Below are positions 27,280-36,212 of a DNA stretch of 64,000 nt, one piece after another. Below the pieces are notes generated by a model, which was not told where the DNA came from, searched no databases, and saw only the letters and a list, made by a program, of their open reading frames with translations. Each line of letters opens with the position of its first letter. Within the stretch, counting starts at the first letter, position 1. The stretch comes from DAIOEK01 sp964648485. Lineage in GTDB: Bacteria > Chloroflexota > Anaerolineae > Anaerolineales > Anaerolineaceae. The stretch covers positions 62,001-126,000 of the forward strand of contig CAZYOF010000006.1 in NCBI GenBank assembly GCA_964648485.1, given 5' to 3'. The translations under genes were made by a program, and so were the position numbers.

Positions 27280-27630
27280 TTATTCAGCTAATGAAAATAC
27301 AATATCTTCCACGTGTACGTTAATTCGACCCACATCCATGCCAACCATCTCGGTAATTGCTCTGGAAACATGGTCCTGTACAGTTCTACAAACATCTCTG
27401 ACCTTTACATCGCCTTCTAACACCAGATATAAATCTGCGTAGACAGAATTATTTTCTACTTCAATTTTTACACCTTCACCCCGCTTGGTTTTAAAAATCG
27501 TGCTAACATCCGCTGGCTGATCACTCAATTTTTTGACACCAGGAACGCCTAATGCGGCCAGTTTGGCTATTGAAATAAGCACATCAGGTGCGATGGTTGT
27601 TTTTCCGGGGGTACGTGTTTGATCTGTCAT
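27280..27630 (-). CDS. Asp23/Gls24 family envelope stress protein
   Basis: A 116-residue protein with the family core 'KTTIAPDVLISIAKLAALGV PGV' (given with a break) and the C-terminal 'INVHVEDIVF'. Asp23 proteins are membrane-associated or cytoplasmic stress proteins in Gram-positive bacteria. The ORF is longer, but GGAGGAG directly before 27633-27630 selects the internal ATG at 27630 (or the one at 27633). Upstream of nusB, as in many Firmicutes. Confidence 0.88.
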   Translation of the reverse strand: MTDQTRTPGKTTIAPDVLISIAKLAALGVPGVKKLSDQPADVSTIFKTKRGEGVKIEVENNSVYADLYLVLEGDVKVRDVCRTVQDHVSRAITEMVGMDVGRINVHVEDIVFSLAE

Positions 27631-27684
27631 CATCTCCTCCAAGGGTAATCCTGCAATACTTACATGATTATAACCCAATGAATG

Positions 27685-28446
27685 TCAATCAGTTTTCTCA
27701 CTTGATAGACTACTTTCAATTATTTTTTTTGTAGTTTGCGCTATATCATTCCAATCTTTATCTAAAATTAAACAATGACCAGAATTTTGATAATAAGTGA
27801 GAGATTTTTTCTCTGAAGGCAGCTGGTTAAATACCTTTTCAACGGCTATATTATCAATAGTAATGTCTTTACCACCCAGAAAAAAATAAACAGGTTGATG
27901 GATTTGTTCATATTTTTCTTGCATAAATCTCTGTAAATGATAGAGTTGATATCCTGCTTTGATCGGGTGGTATTTATACCCTTTCCACAATAGACCATCA
28001 TCCATGTTTTTCTTGGCGATAAACCTTTTAAAATAACGAAGATATTGTGCAGACCATAACCTTTTCACCTTTACCGCTGGTGAATAAGCAAATACTGCTA
28101 TTGCTTCAGGATGCATACTTGCCAGGTATAAAGCAAGTAATCCGCCCATAGATTCACCTGCCAGAAAGATATTTATGCATTTTTGTTTCAACAACTGATA
28201 TCCATTTTCGACGCAATCAACCCAATCTTCCCAGGTTCGTTCCTGTAGATCCAGCACCGAAGTTCCATGACCGGGCAATAATGGTGCATGAATGGTGTAA
28301 CCAGCAGAATAGAGATAGTCAGCCAGTAGCCTTACTTCTGCGGTTGTCGCTGTAAATCCATGAATGAGTAAGATACCTGTGTCGTTTCCCTCAAATAAAA
28401 AAGCATCACCATCCAAGTAGTCATTATGAAGCGTGTCATCAATCAT
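27685..28446 (-). CDS. Alpha/beta hydrolase (carboxylesterase or monoacylglycerol lipase type)
   Basis: A 253-residue cytoplasmic hydrolase. The oxyanion loop is LLIHGFTATTAE, the nucleophile elbow is GESMG with Ser99, and the Asp ('FLGGKDITID') and His ('SGHCLIL') of the triad are near the C-terminus. It has no signal peptide. The ATG at 28446 has GGAGGAG and lies inside the end of the LarA-like gene (8-base overlap), so the two are coupled. The substrate is unknown; short-chain esters or acylglycerols are typical. Confidence 0.85.
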   Translation of the reverse strand: MIDDTLHNDYLDGDAFLFEGNDTGILLIHGFTATTAEVRLLADYLYSAGYTIHAPLLPGHGTSVLDLQERTWEDWVDCVENGYQLLKQKCINIFLAGESMGGLLALYLASMHPEAIAVFAYSPAVKVKRLWSAQYLRYFKRFIAKKNMDDGLLWKGYKYHPIKAGYQLYHLQRFMQEKYEQIHQPVYFFLGGKDITIDNIAVEKVFNQLPSEKKSLTYYQNSGHCLILDKDWNDIAQTTKKIIESSLSSEKTD

Positions 28447-29713
28447 GATCCTCCTCCATCCTGGGAACAGTGGAAACACCATATGGCATGAAAGCAACCC
28501 GGGATCCGTTCTTTTGTGCACCCTGAATTTTTCGGCCGACCATATTCCTGGAAATTGGGTCTAATAATAGACTTTTAGGGAGTTCATCTGACATATTTGA
28601 TACAACCGAGATTTTTATTCTTTTTAATTGTCTTGCAATGAGATACGCTTTATGGGGTCCAATTTCAAAGCCATTCCTATTAAATTTCTCTAACACTTCA
28701 TCTGCAGTTATTATTCCTTGCATAAAATCAAAATACTGCTTACTGCCATGTCCTTCACGGCATTCTGCGAATAGGATTACCTCTCCACCATCTGCGGTTA
28801 TCATGGCAGCATTTGAAACCGCCTTCTGCGCTTGATACAGATTGATATCCTTGGGATAACCACCGCAAGATACGATTACCAGCTGATATTTGTTTTTGAC
28901 CGATACCTGGCTGATTTTTTGGGAATACTGAATCCCATGTGTCATAACGGAGTATGGATCCCCAAAAAATGCTGCACGGATTTGCTTTTCGGCATCCATA
29001 ACCACATTCAGGCACAAGTCGATGCCAATTAATCTACCCATTTCTTCTACATCCACCCTGCAGGGGTTGGTATCAAAAGACGCGGTTGTTGCCAATGGTG
29101 AGGTTAACATGGCGTGGTTAAAGCGAATGGTCTTTCGAGCTGCCAATCCAATGACTGCGGTTTTTACACCGCCAGAGTATCCCATGAAATGGTGAGGCTC
29201 TATGCTTCCAAGTAAAATTTTAAAATCAGCATCCAGAAATGTTTTATTAATTTTTATTGGTGTGCCAGCTTGTGTAGTTCCAAGAAAAGTTAAATTTGGC
29301 TCATCATCGCAATTGTGGCTGATTATTTGCGTATTTCCGCGCAATTTTTGCGGTAGGAGTTGATCAAGTTCCTCAGGGGTCAGAGGTGTATGTGTGCCAG
29401 TTGCAGATATCCATATAACCTGAGGATTATTGGGATTAATCTTATTTATTAGATCGAGGACAGGCGGTACCATTTTGTCATATGGAACAGGACGGGTTTT
29501 ATCATTAATGCCAATTGAAATAGTTTTAGCTTTTCTTAATTTATTAAGATCAATTTCTGTTAACGGGTTGGAAATGGCAGCGTTGATAATTTCTTGACCA
29601 TCAACAAAATGTAAAGAATCATCCGGGGGGAAGATCGTATCCAGAGAGGAAGTATCTGGTATTGGCAGGAATATTATCTGAAACCCGTAGTGAATGGATA
29701 AAGAATGCATCAA
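28439..29713 (-). CDS. LarA-type nickel-pincer racemase/epimerase (DUF2088)
   Basis: A 424-residue protein of the lactate racemase family. The known ligand and catalytic positions of Lactobacillus LarA are all present at the same numbers: His108 (ATGTH), His174 (EPHH), Lys184 (SGGVK) and His200 (IRFNH). LarA needs a nickel pyridinium thioamide cofactor made by LarB, LarC and LarE; none is in the window. The family racemises several 2-hydroxy acids, so the substrate is open. The start is TTG at 29713 or ATG at 29710 after AGGAG. Confidence 0.85.
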   Translation of the reverse strand: MMHSLSIHYGFQIIFLPIPDTSSLDTIFPPDDSLHFVDGQEIINAAISNPLTEIDLNKLRKAKTISIGINDKTRPVPYDKMVPPVLDLINKINPNNPQVIWISATGTHTPLTPEELDQLLPQKLRGNTQIISHNCDDEPNLTFLGTTQAGTPIKINKTFLDADFKILLGSIEPHHFMGYSGGVKTAVIGLAARKTIRFNHAMLTSPLATTASFDTNPCRVDVEEMGRLIGIDLCLNVVMDAEKQIRAAFFGDPYSVMTHGIQYSQKISQVSVKNKYQLVIVSCGGYPKDINLYQAQKAVSNAAMITADGGEVILFAECREGHGSKQYFDFMQGIITADEVLEKFNRNGFEIGPHKAYLIARQLKRIKISVVSNMSDELPKSLLLDPISRNMVGRKIQGAQKNGSRVAFMPYGVSTVPRMEEDHD

Positions 29714-29773
29714 TAGATAACTCCTAAAAAATTGCGCGTAGCCATGAACTAATATAGGATATTTATTTCTGAT

Positions 29774-29779
29774 TATAAT
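29774..29779 (+). promoter_or_regulatory. -10 box upstream of the aldehyde oxidoreductase gene
   Basis: A perfect TATAAT lies 16 bases before the ATG. No good -35 box is seen at the right distance. The 82-base gap is shared with the divergent LarA-like gene. Confidence 0.4.
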
Positions 29780-29795
29780 AGGGATTGAATCCTAT

Positions 29796-31976
29796 ATGAA
29801 AGCGAGAGACTATATGGAAGAAAATCTGGACAAAACACAACCTGTTGTGCATCAGATCCGAACAAAATTCGAGTATGAACTCAAACCTGTTGTCAGGGGA
29901 TATGCGAATCGGACTCTGTACATAAATCTCGATAATGAGACAATTCTGGAAAAACCGGTTACAGATCAGATGAAGCGGGTTTTTACAGGAGGCAGGGGAT
30001 TTGGTCTTTGGTTGCTCTGGAATGCTGTAAAGGGGAGTACTAAGTGGGATTCTGATGAAAATGAATTAATAGTTACGGGTGGGCCAATCGGTGGCATCAC
30101 CCAATATCCTGGTTCAGGAAAGGCAACGGTTGTCACTGTTTCTCCACTTACCCACTCAGTTATTGATAGCAATTCTGGTGGGTATTTTGGTCCTTATCTT
30201 AAGTTTGCCGGCTTTGATGCTATTGAGGTCCAGGGTAAAGCAAAAAATGAGATGGTAATTTTTATTGATGGTGACAATGGCGTCATTACACTGGAGGATT
30301 CTCCAGATGACCCGACAGATACACATCTACTAAATCGTTTACTTACAGAAATGTATGCTAAAGACGAAAAAGAGATGCGGGGAATCTCAGTAATATCTGC
30401 AGGGAGAGCAGCGAATCATGTGCCTATGACGGGTTTGAACATCAGTTTTTATGACCCGCGCAGGAAGGAAGTACGAATTAAGCAAGCTGCCCGTGGTGGT
30501 GCCGGCAGGGTAATGCGTGATAAAAGGATAAAAGCCATTGTAGTTAAATACACCAAACTAGGTGGAAACAGCAATGGAAATGCCAATATGGATCTGCTTC
30601 GGAAAGCGGGTCAAAGGATAAACAAGGAAATTGCCGATTTTGACGCAATCCAAAATAACATGGGACAGGTTGGAACGCCCTATCTTGTCGGTGTGATGAA
30701 TGATTTTGATCTGTTACCAGTCCATAATTATAAATTCGGGGCTGATTCTAAAGCAAAGAACATTGTAGGTGGTATCTGGCAGAATCTATTTGATCATTCT
30801 GGACCAGATGGTTGCTGGTATGGATGCACATTGGCATGTACACACATGGTTCCGCACTTTCATCTGCAAACAGGTCCATACAAAGGTGATATTGTTGCCA
30901 TCGATGGACCTGAATATGAAACTTTAGGTGGCTTAGGCTCAAATATCGGAGTATTTGACCCAGCGCAAATATTGGAAATGAATTTTTACTGTGACACATA
31001 TGGGATTGATACCATATCCGTCGCAAATTCAATTGCATTCGCGATGGAATGTTACGAGCTAAAAATTCTGGATAAAAATAAAACTGGTGGGTTGGAATTA
31101 ACCTGGGGAAACTATGACGCTGCCATCACGCTCATACATCAAATGGCTGAAGGGGAAGGTTTTGGAATGGTCGTCGGCCAGGGTGTACGGGCGATGAAAA
31201 AGATTTTCGCGGAGAGATATGGCACTGATCCAAAATTGTTACGTGATATCGGTATGGAATCTAAAGGGCTTGAATTCTCAGAGTATATGACTAAAGAATC
31301 CCTGGCGCAGCAAGGTGGTTATGCATTGGCTAACAAGGGAGCCCAACATGATGATGCCTGGTTGATTTTCATTGATATGGTTCATAAACAGATTCCTACA
31401 TTTGAAGACAAAGCCGAAGCACTTCATTATTTCCCAGTATGGAGAACATGGTTCAGCCTGCATGGCTTATGCAAGCTCCCCTGGAATGATATTATTCCGG
31501 AATCCAACCGTACTGCAGCTGAACCGGCAAAGGTGCCTGAGCATGTAGAAAACTATACCTGGCTATATGAAGGTGTTACTGGAATAAAAGTAACCCCTGA
31601 GGATCTCATGTTGCAATCTGAAAGAGTTTACAATTTCCAGAGGGTATTCAATTTGAAACTGGGCTTTGGTAAACGCGATTCAGATTACCCGCCTTACAGG
31701 GCTATGGGTCCGGTGACCGATGAAGAATATCTATCGAGGGAAGAGCGCTATGATAAAGTGCTCAAAGAGCAGGCAGGAGTAGATCCAGCAGGCATGCCAG
31801 TACATGAAAAGGTTAAGTCACTGAGGAAGTATCGTGAAGATCAATATGAAAAACTGGTTGATGCTGTTTATAAGAGACGTGGATGGGATAAGAACGGAGT
31901 TCCCACACTGGAGACGCTAAAAAGATTGGAAATAGATTTTCCGGATGTGGTTGAGCTGGTAGAAGCGAACAGGTAA
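29796..31976 (+). CDS. Aldehyde:ferredoxin oxidoreductase (tungstopterin family)
   Basis: A 726-residue enzyme that oxidises aldehydes to acids with ferredoxin, or runs in reverse, using a bis-pterin tungsten (or molybdenum) centre and one [4Fe-4S] cluster. The pterin-binding GGRGFG is at residues 65-70. The cluster cysteines are Cys340, Cys344 and Cys348 (CWYGCTLAC) plus the Cys of 'HGLCKLPW' near 560. It is longer than typical family members (about 600 residues) by an N-terminal extension of about 35 residues and a long C-terminus. The ATG at 29814 is an alternative start. An oxygen-sensitive enzyme, it supports an anaerobic lifestyle. Confidence 0.94.
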   Translation: MKARDYMEENLDKTQPVVHQIRTKFEYELKPVVRGYANRTLYINLDNETILEKPVTDQMKRVFTGGRGFGLWLLWNAVKGSTKWDSDENELIVTGGPIGGITQYPGSGKATVVTVSPLTHSVIDSNSGGYFGPYLKFAGFDAIEVQGKAKNEMVIFIDGDNGVITLEDSPDDPTDTHLLNRLLTEMYAKDEKEMRGISVISAGRAANHVPMTGLNISFYDPRRKEVRIKQAARGGAGRVMRDKRIKAIVVKYTKLGGNSNGNANMDLLRKAGQRINKEIADFDAIQNNMGQVGTPYLVGVMNDFDLLPVHNYKFGADSKAKNIVGGIWQNLFDHSGPDGCWYGCTLACTHMVPHFHLQTGPYKGDIVAIDGPEYETLGGLGSNIGVFDPAQILEMNFYCDTYGIDTISVANSIAFAMECYELKILDKNKTGGLELTWGNYDAAITLIHQMAEGEGFGMVVGQGVRAMKKIFAERYGTDPKLLRDIGMESKGLEFSEYMTKESLAQQGGYALANKGAQHDDAWLIFIDMVHKQIPTFEDKAEALHYFPVWRTWFSLHGLCKLPWNDIIPESNRTAAEPAKVPEHVENYTWLYEGVTGIKVTPEDLMLQSERVYNFQRVFNLKLGFGKRDSDYPPYRAMGPVTDEEYLSREERYDKVLKEQAGVDPAGMPVHEKVKSLRKYREDQYEKLVDAVYKRRGWDKNGVPTLETLKRLEIDFPDVVELVEANR

Positions 31977-31977
31977 A

Positions 31978-32015
31978 AAAATAATCCCTCACATATTAGT
32001 GAGGGATTATTTTTT
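31978..32015. terminator. Bidirectional terminator
   Basis: The stem AATCCCTCAC/GTGAGGGATT has a six-base loop, with AAAAAATA before and ATTTTTTA after. It separates the convergent oxidoreductase and lipoprotein genes. Confidence 0.92.
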
Positions 32016-32023
32016 AATATATT

Positions 32024-32971
32024 TTATTCAATCCAGATAGAGAGATCATCCATCAAAGCAGTAAGATTGTCTGTTTCTTTTGCACTGATATACACACCAA
32101 CCCCACCCTGCGTGTAATCTCCATCTCTGGCGGTACCAATCAAGGTATCGTTTACATAAATTGACATTTGCGATCCTGCCAATTCAATACCAAGCTTGTT
32201 GGTTTGATTAGAACCGGTCTTAATTGCATCACTTGATTTCCAGGCGATTAATGAATACATTTTCTCGCCATCCCATTTTCTTAAAGAGACCTTCCCATCG
32301 CAAGTAATACCAAACAAGTATCCGCTTGTAGCGGTGACCATATTCGGAACCCGATACATCAAACCGAAACTGTCTGTGCCAGCACATTCAGCCATTTTAC
32401 CAGTTAGTTCGATATATCCGTTTCGCAGAGTTTGTTTTGTTAATCGCCATCCACTGGTTGGAGTAAGTCCGATCATTACCAGGTTACCACTGGATACCTT
32501 TAAATCAACCCACTGATCTTTCCCAAGGTACCACGCATCACCATTTTCAAAGGTGTCTGCATAATCAGGTTCACCCCGGTCTTGGGTTTCTTCAGGGACG
32601 GGAGTCTCTGTAATTTCTTCACCTTCACTATCAGATGGTGTAAAGGTGATCAGTTCTAATTCTGCTTCTGATGGAGTGATATCTAAATCGGGGAGTGGTT
32701 CTTCTGTTTCCGTCTCAATCTCAGGCGTTGGGGTTGCTGTAACCAAAACACCGGGAATCATCGCCGGGTTTAGCGTAGGTGTTGGTTCTAATGGTACTGG
32801 CGTATTGATAACTGGAGGTAATGGTGTTGGTGTCACCATGGATGTCAGGAGCATCACGATTTCTGTCTGCATCGCGTCATCCGTCACTGGTTTTTGTGAG
32901 GGGGCAATTCCGCAGGCAGAAAGAAACAGGAGAAAGATCAGGGAGGAAATGATTAATCTAGTAGGTTTCAT
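32024..32971 (-). CDS. Lipoprotein with Thr/Pro-rich linker and concanavalin-like C-terminal domain
   Basis: A 315-residue protein with a signal peptide and lipobox LSAC, then a low-complexity linker rich in Thr, Pro and Glu (residues about 45-140). The C-terminal 180 residues resemble a LamG/DUF1080-type beta-sandwich ('DTFENGDAWYLGKDQW', 'YIELTGKM', 'GVGVYISA'). It probably displays a carbohydrate- or surface-binding domain away from the membrane. The ORF extends to 33082, but the lipoprotein signal starts at the ATG at 32971 (32980 is possible). Confidence 0.8.
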   Translation of the reverse strand: MKPTRLIISSLIFLLFLSACGIAPSQKPVTDDAMQTEIVMLLTSMVTPTPLPPVINTPVPLEPTPTLNPAMIPGVLVTATPTPEIETETEEPLPDLDITPSEAELELITFTPSDSEGEEITETPVPEETQDRGEPDYADTFENGDAWYLGKDQWVDLKVSSGNLVMIGLTPTSGWRLTKQTLRNGYIELTGKMAECAGTDSFGLMYRVPNMVTATSGYLFGITCDGKVSLRKWDGEKMYSLIAWKSSDAIKTGSNQTNKLGIELAGSQMSIYVNDTLIGTARDGDYTQGGVGVYISAKETDNLTALMDDLSIWIE

Positions 32972-33115
32972 AATATCCATCCATTCATCATATTCGTGTA
33001 TATTAATGCAATAAATATGCCTATTTATTTTATATAATAATAAAAATCCCCCTCCACATCGGGAATGGCATATAGATTGCAAATATTCCTGTAGAATAGA
33101 AAACAGGTGATGACC

Positions 33116-33934
33116 ATGATAATCAACGGAAAGAAAATTGAACCGTATGCAGATTTAACTTTAGCAGAGCTATCCAATGCTAAGATGAATATGGCTATGC
33201 TGACTGGAGCTAAATTGATAGGGGCGAATCTCAATAAAGCAGAATTAAGGTTCGCAAAACTTGGGAAAGCGATATTAAACACAGCAAATTTTGAGTATGC
33301 AGACCTGAGCGGATGCGATATTCAAAATGCTGATGTGCGAAGCGCACTGGGGGAGGGATCGGTTTTTATTGGTTCCACATTAAATGGTTCAAAAATGATA
33401 CTGGCCGATCTCACCAACGGTACTCTGAGTAATGCATCTTTTTATATGAGTGATCTGCGTGGAATCAGTATGATGGGAGCAAATTTATTAAGTGCCAGTT
33501 TAACAGCTGCCAGGTTGGATTTTGCTGATATCAGCCAGACGAATCTGGATAAATGCGACTTCTCGCAAGCAAATCTAACAGGTGTTCAGATGATCCATTC
33601 TTCAGCACGATGGTCTCACTGGGATGATGCAACATTAAATCTGGGTGATCTTTCGTTTTCCAATCTATATGATGCCAAACTTAACCGTACATCCTGCTTC
33701 CAAACCAATTTCATGAGTTGCAACCTGACCATGGTAGATTTTACTGATGCCAACCTTACGAATACAAATTTTACTGCTGCATGTTTACAGAGAGCGGTAT
33801 TGACAAATGCAAACCTCGAGGGTGCGAACCTCTCGAGGGCGAATTTGCTTGATGCAAAGATTACATTTGAACAATTATCTTACGCAGCACATTTGACCGG
33901 TACGATCATGCCTGATGGTACGGTACACCGTTAG
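33116..33934 (+). CDS. Pentapeptide-repeat protein
   Basis: A 272-residue protein made almost entirely of A(N/D)LXX-type repeats ('GAKLIGANLNKAELRFAKLG', 'ANLTNTNFTAACLQRAVLTN'), predicting a right-handed four-sided beta-helix. No signal peptide. AGGTGA supports the ATG at 33116; a GTG at 33107 and an ATG at 33110 are weaker. The final codons overlap the convergent DUF4388 gene by four bases. Functions in this superfamily range from DNA-mimic gyrase protection to scaffolding, and none can be assigned. Confidence 0.9.
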   Translation: MIINGKKIEPYADLTLAELSNAKMNMAMLTGAKLIGANLNKAELRFAKLGKAILNTANFEYADLSGCDIQNADVRSALGEGSVFIGSTLNGSKMILADLTNGTLSNASFYMSDLRGISMMGANLLSASLTAARLDFADISQTNLDKCDFSQANLTGVQMIHSSARWSHWDDATLNLGDLSFSNLYDAKLNRTSCFQTNFMSCNLTMVDFTDANLTNTNFTAACLQRAVLTNANLEGANLSRANLLDAKITFEQLSYAAHLTGTIMPDGTVHR

Positions 33935-34650
33935 AGAAGAGTAGCTACATCAGACATCAGGGTGTCAATTACCTGCCAGTCAATCTGCATTTTTTGTACT
34001 GGTTGAGAGTAAATCGCTGCCAGTAATGTATATCGATTAATTACTGAAATCAGAATAGTGGTCGTTTCTCCGCCTATGACAGTTCGGGAGAATGAATCCA
34101 TACGCAGCAACCCGAGAGAGCGTTTCCCTAAATTTAGTACCGCTGCTCCGGTAGCTCCAAATACATCCTGATCTATCAAGTTTTTTGTTGCGCTGAATTT
34201 AACAAATCCATCTATTCCTACGACGCAGACCGCATCAATGGAATGACCAGAATTCAGGTATTTTTCAAGCAAGCCATTGATCAGATCTTCTTTTTGGTCA
34301 ATCGGTGTTTCACCCAGATCTAGTTCTAATCCGCCACTCGCGGATAACTCATCTAATCGTTTGGCGCCTTCCAACAGCAGCCCCGACCAATTCCTTTTGA
34401 TCGTGGTTTCCGGATTTTCAACATCCAGATCGATATTAAATTCACCTTCATCCCAGGCAAGGATGTTGTAAATAACTTCCTCGCCAATCGTTGACTCCAT
34501 TACTGCATGAACTACATTTCCATCCCGGAAATATAATTGGGCTTCTTTTCCTTCTGATTTAATAGTTGCTAATGCGGTTTTTTTATCCTGGCAGTTTACC
34601 TGGATAATATCGGCAACGGACATGTCATGTAAACTTCCCTGCATACCCAT
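33931..34650 (-). CDS. DUF4388 (PATAN) and roadblock-like fusion protein
   Basis: A 239-residue protein. Residues 1-105 form a DUF4388 domain (start 'GSLHDMSVADIIQV', 'AQLYFRDGNVVHAV', 'AWDEGEFNI'), seen in signalling and motility regulators. Residues about 120-235 look like a roadblock/LC7 fold ('INGLLEKYLNSGHSIDAVCV' and a later 'GLLRMDSFSRTVIGGETTTI'). It is last in a five-gene minus-strand block around an MglA-like GTPase, so it may be the output or adaptor component. Confidence 0.82.
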   Translation of the reverse strand: MGMQGSLHDMSVADIIQVNCQDKKTALATIKSEGKEAQLYFRDGNVVHAVMESTIGEEVIYNILAWDEGEFNIDLDVENPETTIKRNWSGLLLEGAKRLDELSASGGLELDLGETPIDQKEDLINGLLEKYLNSGHSIDAVCVVGIDGFVKFSATKNLIDQDVFGATGAAVLNLGKRSLGLLRMDSFSRTVIGGETTTILISVINRYTLLAAIYSQPVQKMQIDWQVIDTLMSDVATLL

Positions 34651-34659
34651 GGCGCCCTC

Positions 34660-35049
34660 CTATAAAGCCCAAAGTGATTTGATCTGTCTGATTGCTTTTC
34701 CAGTAATCCGTCTGTAAGGTGTATTTCGGTTTGGAATAAGAACGGAAAGTATTAATTTTGCATCACCAGCCTCGAATGGCTTGATAATAAGCGATTTTCC
34801 ATCAACATCGTGCAAGATGAATTCAGAAGTTTTCGAAAATTGGAATTGATCACTAATTTTATTGGATAATTTCTGGATAATGGAAATAACAGCTGCCTGA
34901 TTTTCAGATTCAAGCGAATCAGAAAAAGAAGAAACAATAGGCAATCCCTGGTCATCGCTTAAGATAGAATGCACAAATGATCCTTCAGTGTTAATTTCCC
35001 GAATAAGCAAGTTTAGATCTTTTAATGTGAAAGAAGTAGAGGTGTCCAT
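34660..35049 (-). CDS. Roadblock/LC7-domain protein
   Basis: A 129-residue single-domain protein: N-terminal helix 'LKDLNLLIREINTEGSFV', strand 'SILSDDQGLPIVSSF', a central helix, then 'SLIIKPFEAGDAKLILSVLI'. This order fits the roadblock/MglB fold, which binds small GTPases and can act as a GTPase-activating protein. It lies 9 bases after the fusion gene start and 18 bases after the GTPase gene. Confidence 0.8.
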   Translation of the reverse strand: MDTSTSFTLKDLNLLIREINTEGSFVHSILSDDQGLPIVSSFSDSLESENQAAVISIIQKLSNKISDQFQFSKTSEFILHDVDGKSLIIKPFEAGDAKLILSVLIPNRNTPYRRITGKAIRQIKSLWAL

Positions 35050-35067
35050 TGTTACATTCCCTATAAA

Positions 35068-35655
35068 TTACATCGTTTCTTTTTGAATATTGGAAACAAC
35101 ACCAGAAATAATTGCTTTTAGAGTTTCAAATACCCCCTGACCGGAATTGGCAACCGACATAATATTCTTATAATTCTGACAGTTAAGAATATTCTGCATA
35201 AATGGTGCGGGTAATGCGTTAGGGAGATCTTGCTTATTAAACTGGACAACAATGGGTAAGTTATCCGAATCAAGTTCAAGCGAAATTAAATGTTTTTTCA
35301 TGTTTTGCCATGAATCAACATTATCATTAATCCGGTTTGATCCTGAATCAGCAACAAAAACAACCCCATCTGCCCCCCTCAGTACCAAGCGGCGGCTTGC
35401 CTCATAAAAAGCCTGTCCAGGCACCGTGTAAAGCTGTATTTTGGGAGTCAAGCCATTAATTTTTCCCAATTCCAATTGAAGAAAATCAAAATATAAAGTT
35501 CTATCTTCGTAGGTTTTGAGTGATACTAGGTCGCTGCGCCGGTTAGGATCGATACGAGTGTGTATCTGTTCCAGATTGGTCGTTTTTCCGCTCAAAGCTG
35601 GTCCATAGTACACAATTTTCAGGTTAATCTGGCGAAGCTGCCAATTAATGAACAT
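35068..35655 (-). CDS. MglA-like small Ras-type GTPase
   Basis: A 195-residue GTPase with P-loop GPALSGKTT (residues 18-26), switch II 'YTVPGQAFYEASRR' and the guanine-specificity motif NKQD in 'VQFNKQDLP'. In Myxococcus, MglA sets cell polarity with the roadblock protein MglB; in Thermus and Chloroflexota the role is mostly unknown. Roadblock genes flank it on both sides, so those products are its likely partners. Confidence 0.92.
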   Translation of the reverse strand: MFINWQLRQINLKIVYYGPALSGKTTNLEQIHTRIDPNRRSDLVSLKTYEDRTLYFDFLQLELGKINGLTPKIQLYTVPGQAFYEASRRLVLRGADGVVFVADSGSNRINDNVDSWQNMKKHLISLELDSDNLPIVVQFNKQDLPNALPAPFMQNILNCQNYKNIMSVANSGQGVFETLKAIISGVVSNIQKETM

Positions 35656-35660
35656 CTACA

Positions 35661-36185
35661 TCATTCCTTCCAAATTTGATCCAATGCGTCATTGAATAGT
35701 TCAGGGAGATTACCATCGACTACATCAGGAGGAACATCCACACTATCATCGATTTTCACATCTGTATATGCGCCAATCTCGCGGGAACACTTTTGGATTA
35801 ATGCTCTTGACCATCCAATGGGTGTTTCTTTTGAGAACAAAGCCAGGAGGATTAAATGTTTACCGGCTTCGGAGATAATAATATTTGTTTTATTCCCCTC
35901 ACGTAAAATCATCTGGTATTCCTGAAACTCACCCGTGAGATGGGCTATTTCCTGACTGGCCGCCAGGTCGGCAGCAATGAGGGAGCAAAGAATCGCTTGA
36001 TCAATAATTCCTTTGTCGCCACCACTTGTTACCACCTGACCAGATGTATCGACCACCAATGCATATTTTGCTGGAACCATATCTACAAGACGATTAACAC
36101 ACTTCTGAATCGTTTGCATCTGCTGAATCGATATGGATAATCCCCCCCTGAGTTGAATAGAATCATTACTTTCTGAATTGGTCAT
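35661..36185 (-). CDS. Roadblock/LC7-domain protein (MglB-like)
   Basis: A 174-residue protein with an N-terminal helical segment and a roadblock core ('VPAKYALVVDTSGQVVTSGG', 'AADLAASQEIAHLTGE'). The C-terminal tail is acidic and ends in 'LFNDALDQIWKE'. It stops 5 bases before the GTPase gene starts, the position MglB usually takes next to MglA. Confidence 0.85.
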   Translation of the reverse strand: MTNSESNDSIQLRGGLSISIQQMQTIQKCVNRLVDMVPAKYALVVDTSGQVVTSGGDKGIIDQAILCSLIAADLAASQEIAHLTGEFQEYQMILREGNKTNIIISEAGKHLILLALFSKETPIGWSRALIQKCSREIGAYTDVKIDDSVDVPPDVVDGNLPELFNDALDQIWKE

Positions 36186-36212
36186 GCTTATCTCCCGGGA
36201 TTATTGTTCTGG

